From positions 1-9,751 of the forward strand of contig JAUHWE010000130.1 in assembly GCA_030424825.1 (NCBI GenBank): a DNA stretch of 9,751 bases, read 5' to 3'. This document shows positions 1 to 6,317 of this stretch, piece after piece. The translations under genes were made by a program, and so were the position numbers. Every line of letters starts with the position of its first letter. Within the stretch, counting starts at the first letter, position 1. Below the pieces are notes generated by a model. That model was given only the letters and a program-made list of their open reading frames with translations, was not told the origin of the DNA and did no database searches. Source of the DNA: Verrucomicrobiia bacterium. GTDB taxonomy: Bacteria; Verrucomicrobiota; Verrucomicrobiia; Opitutales; Opitutaceae.

Positions 1-1
1 A

Positions 2-118
2 GAGGAAGCGGCGAACGACGTGATCGATTCTGACGACGATGGGTCGGACTCTTTAGAAGAAGGAGGAGAAGGCAATGAATCGGCGGAAGAGAAAGCCGTG
101 GAGGCCTCTTCGGAATAG
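2..118 (+). CDS. C-terminal tail of an unidentified protein (5' end outside window)
   Basis: The frame starting at base 2 is open to a TAG at 116-118 and gives the last 38 residues of a gene whose body lies left of the window. The tail is very acidic and low in complexity: 16 of 38 residues are Asp or Glu, mixed with Ser, Gly and Ala, with no hydrophobic core. It looks like a disordered C-terminal extension, not a folded domain. The alternative frames close quickly: frame 1 meets TGA near base 31. The family cannot be named from the tail alone. It converges on the methyltransferase gene with only 9 bp between the two stop codons. Confidence 0.6.
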   Translation, partial: EEAANDVIDSDDDGSDSLEEGGEGNESAEEKAVEASSE

Positions 119-130
119 CGGGAAACGCTA
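116..130. terminator. Short hairpin spanning both convergent stop codons
   Basis: The bases TAGCG-GGAAA-CGCTA form a perfect 5-bp stem with a 5-nt loop. The left arm contains the TAG stop of the + strand gene and the right arm contains the TAG stop of the minus strand gene. There is no T-tract on either side, so it is at best a weak bidirectional terminator. It may also be a chance palindrome. Confidence 0.25.
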
Positions 131-1399
131 GGATAGTGAAGTCGCTGGCGCTGTTGCGGTCTTGGTCAGTGTGACCACGCATTCCAGGTGTTTTGTCTGG
201 GGAAACAGGTCGAAGGGTTGCACTTCCTCAATCTCGTATTTCCCTTCGATCAGAATTCTAAGATCGCGCATTTGCGTCGCGGGATTGCAGGAGACATAAA
301 CAATTCTTTGCGGTCCAAAAACGATGAGCTGATTGAGGAAGTCTTCACTCGCTCCTTTGCGCGGAGGATCGATGATCACTGCGGTGTCGTCCCCTTTGAA
401 ATTAACTTGGCTGAAAATGGAAGCGGCGTCGCCTAGAACAAAGCGGGTATTCGTGAGATTGTTAGCCCTTGCGTTCTCAATCGCGTATTGAACAGAGAAA
501 TCGGAAACTTCAATCCCCACGGCGTCTTTGAAGTAGGCCGCAGCCGTCAGGCAAAATAGCCCACTGCCACAATAAGCGTCCACAAGGTTTCGAACCCCGC
601 CCTCCGATGCTTTCTGGCCCACATATTGGGTAAAGGACTCCAGGATGCTGGGATTGTTTTGGAAAAACTCGCCCGCAGGAAAGGAGAAAAGGAGTCCGCC
701 CACTTTTTCACGAATGATGGCCTTGGGGTTAGTGGTGACACCATCGAGATGCTCTCGGATGAGCAAAGTGGCTCCTTTTTTGTAGGGAGTGTGCTCGTGG
801 TTTTGCCGGATTTCGGCGCGTGCCTCGGTAAGCTTCTCGTTCATTTCTTCGGAAACGAGGGGGCAGCTTTCGATTTCAACATAGCTTGAGCGGGATCCTT
901 GCCGGAGAAATCCGATCTGTATTGGCCGGTCCTTTTTGGGCTTTGGGAAGTGGGGGGTAAGCTTAGATCGGTACCCGTATTGTTTGGGTGAAGGAATGGC
1001 AGGGAGGACGGCGGTTTCAATTCGCGCCATGTGCCAAAGAAGCTCTTTCACTTGGCGGGTTTTCCATTCCAATTGGGCGTCGTAGGCAAAATGCTGATAC
1101 TGGCATCCGCCGCATTGCCCGAAAACCGGGCAAGGCGCTTCGACACGATCTGGTGAAGGGTCTAGCACGGCCACTAGATCGGCTTCGGAAAAATTCTTTT
1201 CATTTCGGTAGACCCGAGCCTGGATTCGCTCGCCTGGCAACGCGTACCGGACCATGACAACCCAGCCGTTGTGGCGCCCGAGCCCTTGGCCCATATTGGT
1301 GAGGGTCTCAATCTCCAGCTCGATTTCCTCGTGGTACGAGTAGGGGTCTGGCTTGAATCCTCTCGGGATTCGGTCAGATTTCGGTTCGCCTTTGGTCAT
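128..1399 (-). CDS. rlmD: 23S rRNA (uracil-5)-methyltransferase, RlmD/RumA type (TrmA superfamily)
   Basis: This 423-residue SAM-dependent m5U methyltransferase acts on RNA in the cytoplasm, most likely 23S rRNA. An N-terminal TRAM-like beta-barrel (about 22-80) is followed by a Cys cluster C90-x5-C96-x2-C99 with a fourth Cys at 179. That is the [4Fe-4S] ligand pattern of RlmD/RlmC and is absent from TrmA. The SAM loop DAYCGSG lies at about 274-280 and the IIDPPRKG motif at 342-349. The nucleophile is Cys371 in VSCNP, and the closing H404-L-E406 motif supplies the expected general-base Glu. Length and domain order match the family, so the enzyme looks intact. The ATG at 1397-1399 has no clear Shine-Dalgarno sequence. 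It is divergent from sufE. RlmC or another paralogue with different uridine specificity cannot be excluded. Confidence 0.9.
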   Translation of the reverse strand: MTKGEPKSDRIPRGFKPDPYSYHEEIELEIETLTNMGQGLGRHNGWVVMVRYALPGERIQARVYRNEKNFSEADLVAVLDPSPDRVEAPCPVFGQCGGCQYQHFAYDAQLEWKTRQVKELLWHMARIETAVLPAIPSPKQYGYRSKLTPHFPKPKKDRPIQIGFLRQGSRSSYVEIESCPLVSEEMNEKLTEARAEIRQNHEHTPYKKGATLLIREHLDGVTTNPKAIIREKVGGLLFSFPAGEFFQNNPSILESFTQYVGQKASEGGVRNLVDAYCGSGLFCLTAAAYFKDAVGIEVSDFSVQYAIENARANNLTNTRFVLGDAASIFSQVNFKGDDTAVIIDPPRKGASEDFLNQLIVFGPQRIVYVSCNPATQMRDLRILIEGKYEIEEVQPFDLFPQTKHLECVVTLTKTATAPATSLS

Positions 1400-1504
1400 T
1401 TATCCGAAACGAAGGACGTCTCAATCAAAGATGGCAAGATTTCTGAAAGAGGAGGACTGAATTGACTTCTAAGTGCCCGCAGTGTTCGAGTGGTCTTCGT
1501 TGTC

Positions 1505-1915
1505 ATGAGGATAGAAGAAAAGCGGGACCAGATTGTGGAAGAGTTAATGCCGTTCGAAGACCATTTCGAGCGCTTTGCCTACATCATTGATCGGGCGAAG
1601 GGGCATCCGCCTCTGGCCGACGAATACAAGATCGATACGTTTCTGATTGAAGGTTGTCTATCGCAGCTGTGGATTTTCCCGGAATTCAAGGAAGGCAAAT
1701 GCTATTTCTACACGGATTCGGATGCGGCGATCACGAAGGGAACAGCCGCGTTGCTATGCGAGCTTTACAGCGGTGAAACGCCCGAGGACATTCTTTCACT
1801 GGAGCCCGATTTTCTGGGAGTCACGCAACACCTGTCACCCAACCGACGAAATGGGCTTACCAATGTCAGAAAAAAGATAAAAGCCTACGCGGAGCTTTGC
1901 TTGAAGAACCATTAG
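1505..1915 (+). CDS. sufE: SufE-family sulfur acceptor for Fe-S cluster assembly
   Basis: SufE takes the persulfide sulfur from the cysteine desulfurase SufS and passes it to the SufBCD scaffold. With the ATG at 1505 the protein is 136 residues, the usual size. The catalytic Cys falls at residue 51 in an EGCLSQLW context, the same number as in E. coli SufE. Family blocks follow: a DSDAAITKG stretch, a YSGETPE segment and the LSPNRRNGL signature near the C-terminus. A GTG at 1490 in the same frame would add five residues (MVFVV), but the family normally begins with the IEEK-type helix, so 1505 is preferred. Neither start has a good ribosome-binding site. No sufS or sufBCD gene is nearby. It converges on the nitroreductase gene with a 12-bp gap. 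Confidence 0.92.
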   Translation: MRIEEKRDQIVEELMPFEDHFERFAYIIDRAKGHPPLADEYKIDTFLIEGCLSQLWIFPEFKEGKCYFYTDSDAAITKGTAALLCELYSGETPEDILSLEPDFLGVTQHLSPNRRNGLTNVRKKIKAYAELCLKNH

Positions 1916-1927
1916 TCGGCAAACAGG

Positions 1928-2491
1928 CTACAGCTGGAGTCGTGTCACAATATCGGACACATTGGGTCGCGGTCGCTCTTTTGGCGGCTCCGTTTCGGTT
2001 CCGATGTAGATGAAACCGATGATATCCTCGATCGTGGCGATCCCAAGGTACTCTTTTACTTTATCGTTGTAAGCGAACCATTCGGTGAGCCATTGGCTGC
2101 GGTAACCTAGGGCGCTCGAGGCAATCAGAATATTCTGGCAGACAGCCGCGCCGGAGAGGATCTGTTCGCAGCGCGGAGCCTTTTTGGACGCAGTGTATGA
2201 CGATACAATGAGGAGGAGAGGGGCGGTCTTGGCTTCCTTCGAATTGGTTTTTTCAAGACTGGCAGGGTCACCCTCATGAAGTTCGGGTAGCTTGGCGTGA
2301 AGAATGTCCTGATTGGCCCGATCCACAACTTGGATCCGCCAGGGGCAAATGCCTTTGTGATCCGGGACGCGGGTCGCGCAGGTAAGGATTATCTCAAGTT
2401 CCTCGTCCGTGGGACCGGGTTCGACAAGTTTGCTCGCGAGCTGGGAGCGACGACGCAGGAGCAAATCGATCGTATCAGAACTGGGTTTCAT
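1928..2491 (-). CDS. Nitroreductase family flavoprotein, YdjA-like
   Basis: This is a small FMN-dependent NAD(P)H nitroreductase-family protein of 187 residues when started at the ATG at 2489-2491. The N-terminal RRRS segment (13-16) is the phosphate-binding element of the FMN site. The P43-DHK and P50-W51 motifs are those of the YdjA branch (APDHK...PW). A PRCEQ segment (106-110) corresponds to PRWEQ of YdjA, and GFIYIG (159-164) is the C-terminal flavin-site strand. The physiological substrate of this branch is unknown. An ATG further upstream (2567-2569) would add 26 residues rich in Ser, Pro, Cys and Arg that do not resemble the family, so it is rejected. It probably acts in the cytoplasm as a dimer, as relatives do. 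Confidence 0.88.
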   Translation of the reverse strand: MKPSSDTIDLLLRRRSQLASKLVEPGPTDEELEIILTCATRVPDHKGICPWRIQVVDRANQDILHAKLPELHEGDPASLEKTNSKEAKTAPLLLIVSSYTASKKAPRCEQILSGAAVCQNILIASSALGYRSQWLTEWFAYNDKVKEYLGIATIEDIIGFIYIGTETEPPKERPRPNVSDIVTRLQL

Positions 2492-2529
2492 GGAGTAGAT
2501 CTGGTAACAAGTGCTCGGGCGATGGCTAC

Positions 2530-2560
2530 AAAAAACGGCAGGCCGAGAGAGACCGGCTGG
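2530..2560 (-). terminator. Possible GC-hairpin plus T6 in the nitroreductase leader
   Basis: Read on the minus strand, an imperfect GC-rich inverted repeat (CAGCCG / CGGCCTG around a pyrimidine loop) is followed after a short CCG by six T residues (A2530-A2535 on the + strand). It points toward the nitroreductase start about 40 nt downstream. It could be a terminator stopping read-through into this gene or a leader attenuator. The stem has a bulge and I cannot compute its stability, so confidence is low. Confidence 0.25.
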
Positions 2561-2637
2561 TGAAGGCAATGGGGAAATATTCTAAAATGCGTCTCGTTCT
2601 TGCAGTTGAATAGCGAGAAGGTACTAAGGGATACTGA

Positions 2638-3099
2638 ATGGAAAAGTCTGACCAACACGAACGATTCATGCGCGAAGCGATTGGCGAAGCGCTATTATCC
2701 GATGCTGGAGACACCGCGCCTAATCCGAGAGTGGGGGCGGTTATTGTGGAGGAGGGAGTTGTGGTGTCTCGGGGTAGGTTCAAAAGGGACGGAGGGCCCC
2801 ACGCAGAGCGTGAGGTTCTGGCTAATCTGGGAAGGAAGCCGGATGCGAGGGCAACTTTGTATGTAACCTTGGAGCCCTGCTCGACGCGAGGGCGGACGGG
2901 AGCCTGCACCGATGCGATTGTTGCGTCTGGAATCAGAAACGTCGTGATTGGTACGCTGGATCCCACGCCGTCGCACCGTGGTGCCGGGTTAGTTGTGTTG
3001 AGAAATGCCGGGGTAAACGTGGTCTCTGATGTTCTGGTCGAGGCGTGTGCAGCCATCAATCCAGATTACGAGGGCCGGGAAACTGCGAAGCAAACGTGA
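2638..3099 (+). CDS. ribD: Deaminase-only RibD-type protein (diaminohydroxyphosphoribosylaminopyrimidine deaminase domain)
   Basis: This zinc cytidine-deaminase-fold enzyme is predicted to perform the deamination step of riboflavin synthesis. The 153-residue protein holds the [12 protein letters not shown] entry motif, the catalytic H55-A-E57 and the zinc cysteines C81 and C90 in the [13 protein letters not shown] signature. The GTLDPTP segment that follows is also typical of RibD. The chain stops at about the point where RibD normally passes into the second, reductase domain; the last residues (EGRETAKQT) are unrelated polar sequence. So the reductase must be encoded elsewhere, or the protein deaminates a related substrate. 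The ATG at 2638 has AAGGGA (2626-2631) at 6-nt spacing. Its TGA overlaps the GTG start of yidD, so the two are translationally coupled. Confidence 0.85.
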   Translation: MEKSDQHERFMREAIGEALLSDAGDTAPNPRVGAVIVEEGVVVSRGRFKRDGGPHAEREVLANLGRKPDARATLYVTLEPCSTRGRTGACTDAIVASGIRNVVIGTLDPTPSHRGAGLVVLRNAGVNVVSDVLVEACAAINPDYEGRETAKQT

Positions 3100-3392
3100 A
3101 TAATCAAGATGGAAATCCAGTTGCTTGGGTAACGATAAAGCTAATACGTGTCTATCAGTTGTTTATATCGCCCGTAAAATACGTATTGTTCGGACCCAAC
3201 TCGGGATGCCGTTACCAGCCAACCTGTTCCCACTATGCAATCCAATGCTTTCGAGAAATGTCGTTGGGAAAAGCGTTTAACTATTCAATACGCCGCATAC
3301 TGAGATGCCATCCCTGGGGCGGCTCTGGCTATGATCCTGTGCCCAATGAAAATCGATCCAAGAGACGAGATGAAGAGAAGCCGACTATTTAG
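3096..3392 (+). CDS. yidD: YidD, membrane protein insertion efficiency factor
   Basis: YidD is a small protein held at the inner face of the cytoplasmic membrane that assists the Sec/YidC insertion pathway. The 98-residue product has the amphipathic [13 protein letters not shown] helix (14-26), the [12 protein letters not shown] block with C38 and C44, and the [14 protein letters not shown] signature with C71. These are all the diagnostic family elements. The start is taken as the GTG at 3096, whose GTGA overlaps the ribD stop codon (3097-3099). An ATG at 3045 in the same frame would begin deep within ribD and add 17 residues that are only ribD read in another frame. In most bacteria yidD lies between rnpA and yidC; here neither is seen, and it sits behind a riboflavin deaminase. 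The C-terminus after the motif is short, basic and acidic. Confidence 0.93.
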   Translation: MNNQDGNPVAWVTIKLIRVYQLFISPVKYVLFGPNSGCRYQPTCSHYAIQCFREMSLGKAFNYSIRRILRCHPWGGSGYDPVPNENRSKRRDEEKPTI

Positions 3393-3417
3393 TTGTGTTT
3401 GAACTTTACGTGAGAGT

Positions 3418-3422
3418 GGAGG
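3418..3422 (+). promoter_or_regulatory. Strong Shine-Dalgarno serving the mini-ORF at 3431
   Basis: GGAGG lies 8 nt before the ATG at 3431, the best ribosome-binding site in this interval. It is 31 nt from the GTG at 3454, too far to serve that start directly. This implies that ribosomes load on the mini-ORF and reach the downstream gene by reinitiation. Confidence 0.5.
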
Positions 3423-3430
3423 TGCCCCTA

Positions 3431-3457
3431 ATGGTTTCCTTTACAAATTCGAAGTGA
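3431..3457 (+). CDS. Nine-codon leader ORF coupled to the LtaS-like catalytic gene
   Basis: ATG at 3431 opens an ORF encoding MVSFTNSK and ending at TGA 3455-3457. It has a GGAGG at ideal distance, and its stop overlaps the GTG start (3454) of the next gene in a GTGA arrangement. The peptide carries no run of rare or single amino acids, so a classical amino-acid attenuator is unlikely. It may be a translational-coupling leader. Alternatively it is the residual old N-terminus of the following gene after a frameshift. No peptide evidence exists in the sequence beyond the ribosome-binding site and the overlap. Confidence 0.4.
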   Translation: MVSFTNSK

Positions 3458-4776
3458 ACGAAGTTATGAGAAATTCGAACAAGAGCAAAGCCAAGCGATC
3501 ATGGATGATAGTTCGTTTGATTTGCCTCGGGGTTTTTGTAGTTATTCTTTCAACACGAGAATGGCATCTTGTATTTGGAAGAGCGGAGAACCGGCATATA
3601 GTGAACCAATTGGGCTTGTTTGGCTATACGATTTACAATGTCGGCAGTTTAATTATGTCTGTTACAGAACGGACGCGCATCAATACTGTTGGTACAAAAC
3701 CCTACACGGATTTTCTGTCTAAGCTGAGCGACGAAAGAGGAGATTTCCACTTGAAGCAGGGGAAACGGAAAAATGTGATATTTCTTCAAATGGAATCGGT
3801 CGATGGATTTTGCCTTTGGGCAGACCGCGAGGGGAAGCCGCTAATGCCGCGTTTAAGAGAGATTGCCTTGAACGGGTTGGCGTTTTCTAACACTTTAGAT
3901 GTGACGCACGCGGGCCGCACGGTCGACGCAGAGTTGCTGACGCTTACCTCATTGCTGCCGGTTCGGGGAAATCCTGTATTTGTAAGTTATAATCTGGATC
4001 GCACCCCTTCACTTCCAAAGGTGTTAAACGAGGCCGGCTATTATTCGTTTTCCGCTCATGGCTATGAGGGGTTCTTTTGGAATCGCGCGAAGGCTCATCA
4101 ATCTCTGGGCTACGACAGGGACTATTTTAAGCCGGATATCCCCTCATCTGAAGTAGTGGGCTGGGGGGTTTCGGATGAAGAAGTTCTCAGTTTCGCGTTA
4201 GAAGAGATTAGAGGATCGGTTGAGCCAGTATTCGCTCACATAATACTACTTACGCATCATCATCCCTATAATCACGTAGGAGATCGATTTGGCAATCGCA
4301 AGGATACGATCGAAGAAGATTACATTGTTTCTTTGCAATATGTAGACGAGCAAATCGGAAGGTTTTATGATAGTCTGAAAGAATCGGGTGAGCTCGAAGA
4401 TACGATTCTGGCGATTTATGGCGATCATGATAGTGGCATTACGGTATCCTTAGCAGAAAGCCTTGGAGTTGTGCTCCCTCAATTAGGAGACACGGTTCCA
4501 TTGGTCATTCATGGATTAGAGACGGAACCTAGAGTCGAAGAAGGAATTGGCGGTCTTCAGGATTTACCTGTGATTGTATTACACGATCTGGGTATTCGAC
4601 CTCCTAAGACTTTTGTTGGTAATTCATTGTCATCCATTGGGCGCACCATTTCCTCTGACGGTAATATGTGGCGATTCGAGGGTGAAAGCCTTGTGGTGGA
4701 ACCTTTGACCATCGATTTGAAAAAGCTGACAAAACTGTCAGTGCTGAGGCCCAAAGACATGGAGGGAGAAAATTAA
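3454..4776 (+). CDS. LtaS/MdoB-like phosphoglycerol transferase catalytic protein with a single membrane anchor
   Basis: This is an alkaline-phosphatase-superfamily (sulfatase fold) enzyme of the lipoteichoic acid synthase type, expected to act on the outer face of the cytoplasmic membrane, moving glycerol-phosphate or a similar group. After a basic N-terminus comes one transmembrane helix (about 17-34), then the AENRHIVNQLGLFGYTIYNV linker helix typical of LtaS. The catalytic domain (about 106-395) keeps the metal ligands and nucleophile: E114, T156 in GRTVDAE, and D324-H325 in YGDHD. It also has the W209-N210-R211 motif, H202, and an LTHHHPY block whose H269 matches the LtaS substrate histidine. 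Usual LtaS proteins have five helices; TM1-4 are missing here and a likely counterpart is encoded directly downstream. The start is GTG 3454, or ATG 3466; neither has its own Shine-Dalgarno. The acceptor is unknown. Confidence 0.85.
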   Translation: MNEVMRNSNKSKAKRSWMIVRLICLGVFVVILSTREWHLVFGRAENRHIVNQLGLFGYTIYNVGSLIMSVTERTRINTVGTKPYTDFLSKLSDERGDFHLKQGKRKNVIFLQMESVDGFCLWADREGKPLMPRLREIALNGLAFSNTLDVTHAGRTVDAELLTLTSLLPVRGNPVFVSYNLDRTPSLPKVLNEAGYYSFSAHGYEGFFWNRAKAHQSLGYDRDYFKPDIPSSEVVGWGVSDEEVLSFALEEIRGSVEPVFAHIILLTHHHPYNHVGDRFGNRKDTIEEDYIVSLQYVDEQIGRFYDSLKESGELEDTILAIYGDHDSGITVSLAESLGVVLPQLGDTVPLVIHGLETEPRVEEGIGGLQDLPVIVLHDLGIRPPKTFVGNSLSSIGRTISSDGNMWRFEGESLVVEPLTIDLKKLTKLSVLRPKDMEGEN

Positions 4777-4778
4777 CG

Positions 4779-6278
4779 ATGAGGCACTGGACCCCTTGGA
4801 TAATCGTGGCTCTCCTGTTCTGTTCCTGTTCGGAGACCAAGAGCCCGCACCGTTCTCCCGATACGCCGTTTGCAAGTCTTAGTATTGAGGGGTATGATAG
4901 CAGCCGACGGTCGGTATCATCGTTCGAATACACCGGAGAAACGGTTTGGGTAAAAGGCAGTGTTGAAAAGGACCAGACAATTAACGAGATTAGATTTGAA
5001 GGGACCTACCGTACGAGTCAGGCATTGTTGTCAGGCGCTCAATTGGCGATTCAGGTTTACGATGATTCTGGTAATCTACTCGTTCGGGATCTTCCTAGAA
5101 TTCCATTTGAGGTGGAGGAAGGTGGAATTCGGGTAGCGAAACTAAATCAGAACTACCGACCATCAGATTTAGGAATTGGATTCAATATCGAGGACATTGT
5201 ATTACAGTTCAATTACATTCAAGAAGGCGAGTTCTGGTACGATATAGAGTATCCAGATATTGAGCTCCCGAGTCTAAGGATCGAAAAAGTGAATGCCCTG
5301 GAGAGATTCAATATTCGATGGTCACCAATCCCTCGAATTGTACCACGTGGATCCTACACCTATCTACCCGCAGTTTTCTTGGCGCGTAAAGCGCACCAAG
5401 GAGAATATTTGCACCACAGCTCGATTGAGACTTTCACCTTTCCGGAGAATTCACGCTATGACCATTCGAGAGGTTCGGTGGAATCCTCTTGGTCGTGGGG
5501 GAAGGGAAGATTCCTGGCGGTCAAAGAGTTTCAGCTGCAGGATACAGGGGCGTATCTAGTTCGATTTGGGTTCGTATGGGACGGTGTGCAGTGGTTTGAA
5601 GTTTCCAGAACGGACAATCTGAAACGGGTTTGGGTGATTCCTGCAGTGTACTATCTCTTGGGAATGGGTTTCGCATTTGCCACTTTGGTCTACAGTTGGA
5701 ATCGAATTGGGCGAGTGGTATCCCCTGCGGTTAGAAGACCGATTCGTTTCCTGATTCTGGTTGTGGGACTGATCTTGGCGGGTGCAGCAGGCACAAACGT
5801 GTATGGTTTGATTCTAGCTGTATTTGCGCTGGGACTCTGGATCGCAACGCGTGTATGGAAACGGGAAATAAGATTATATTTCACGTTGCTACTGATGCTG
5901 TCGGTCTTGGAGTGTTGTTGGAGCTATTTGTTTTCCAACAGTGGGGTCCGGCTGAGCGGTTTCCTGTTATCAGTCATCGCGTATGCGGTTCTTCTATCAC
6001 CGATCGTGTGGATCAGGAATCGGACGTTTGCGTTCGTAGTTGCGGTGACATTAACCGTGTTAGCCTTTTCAAACTACCTGTTGCTTGATTTGTACTATGA
6101 TTTCTTTAAGGACTATCCGTCCCTGCGCGTAATTGGTTACGCATCACAAGTGTCAGGATTGATTGACTCAATTTTGCGACTCTTTAACGAAAGCCACGCG
6201 ATTTCCCTGGTCATCGCGGCATGGTACCTGATGTGTACCAAGCTTTCACTACGAGAGCCTCTTAGGGAGGATCAATAG
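4779..6278 (+). CDS. Lipoprotein with beta-rich periplasmic domain and seven-helix membrane domain resembling LtaS TM1-4
   Basis: I do not know an established family name for this 499-residue protein. It begins with a lipoprotein-type signal (hydrophobic 7-14, candidate lipidated C17, alternatively C15). Residues about 30-280 alternate short beta strands and turns without obvious catalytic motifs and should lie in the periplasm. Seven hydrophobic helices follow at about 284-306, 322-337, 341-357, 366-385, 392-412, 416-436 and 474-487. The last four, with the LDLYYDFFKDYPSLR segment after helix six, align by eye with TM1-TM4 of LtaS (compare the VYFRFFSDF region of S. aureus LtaS, recalled from memory). 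The C-terminus is basic, hence cytoplasmic. The ATG is 2 nt after the stop of the catalytic gene, with GGAGG at 4761-4765, so they are co-translated. Likely job: the membrane and regulatory half of a two-part enzyme. A 7TM-sensor-like protein is the alternative. Confidence 0.65.
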   Translation: MRHWTPWIIVALLFCSCSETKSPHRSPDTPFASLSIEGYDSSRRSVSSFEYTGETVWVKGSVEKDQTINEIRFEGTYRTSQALLSGAQLAIQVYDDSGNLLVRDLPRIPFEVEEGGIRVAKLNQNYRPSDLGIGFNIEDIVLQFNYIQEGEFWYDIEYPDIELPSLRIEKVNALERFNIRWSPIPRIVPRGSYTYLPAVFLARKAHQGEYLHHSSIETFTFPENSRYDHSRGSVESSWSWGKGRFLAVKEFQLQDTGAYLVRFGFVWDGVQWFEVSRTDNLKRVWVIPAVYYLLGMGFAFATLVYSWNRIGRVVSPAVRRPIRFLILVVGLILAGAAGTNVYGLILAVFALGLWIATRVWKREIRLYFTLLLMLSVLECCWSYLFSNSGVRLSGFLLSVIAYAVLLSPIVWIRNRTFAFVVAVTLTVLAFSNYLLLDLYYDFFKDYPSLRVIGYASQVSGLIDSILRLFNESHAISLVIAAWYLMCTKLSLREPLREDQ

Positions 6279-6317
6279 GCTGCCCTTGTTCTCAATTCGA
6301 ATGTTGAAGTGCTTCGA

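Noticed and set aside
188..1257. Several open frames on the + strand across the rlmD region
   Set aside because: They are antisense shadows without family motifs; rlmD on the minus strand is intact throughout.
1462..1490. TTGACT at 1462 as the -35 box of a sufE promoter
   Set aside because: No acceptable -10 hexamer is present at 15-19 bp spacing.
2492..2569. N-terminal extension of the nitroreductase to an ATG at 2569
   Set aside because: The 26 extra residues are unlike the family and would cross the GC-hairpin/T6 region.
3045..3095. yidD start at ATG 3045
   Set aside because: The added residues are ribD coding sequence in another frame; the GTG in the GTGA overlap fits YidD length.
6297..6317. 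TCGAA-N11-TTCGA inverted repeat between the membrane gene and dcd as a terminator
   Set aside because: Only a 5-bp AT-containing stem with an 11-nt loop and no proper T-tract on either strand.
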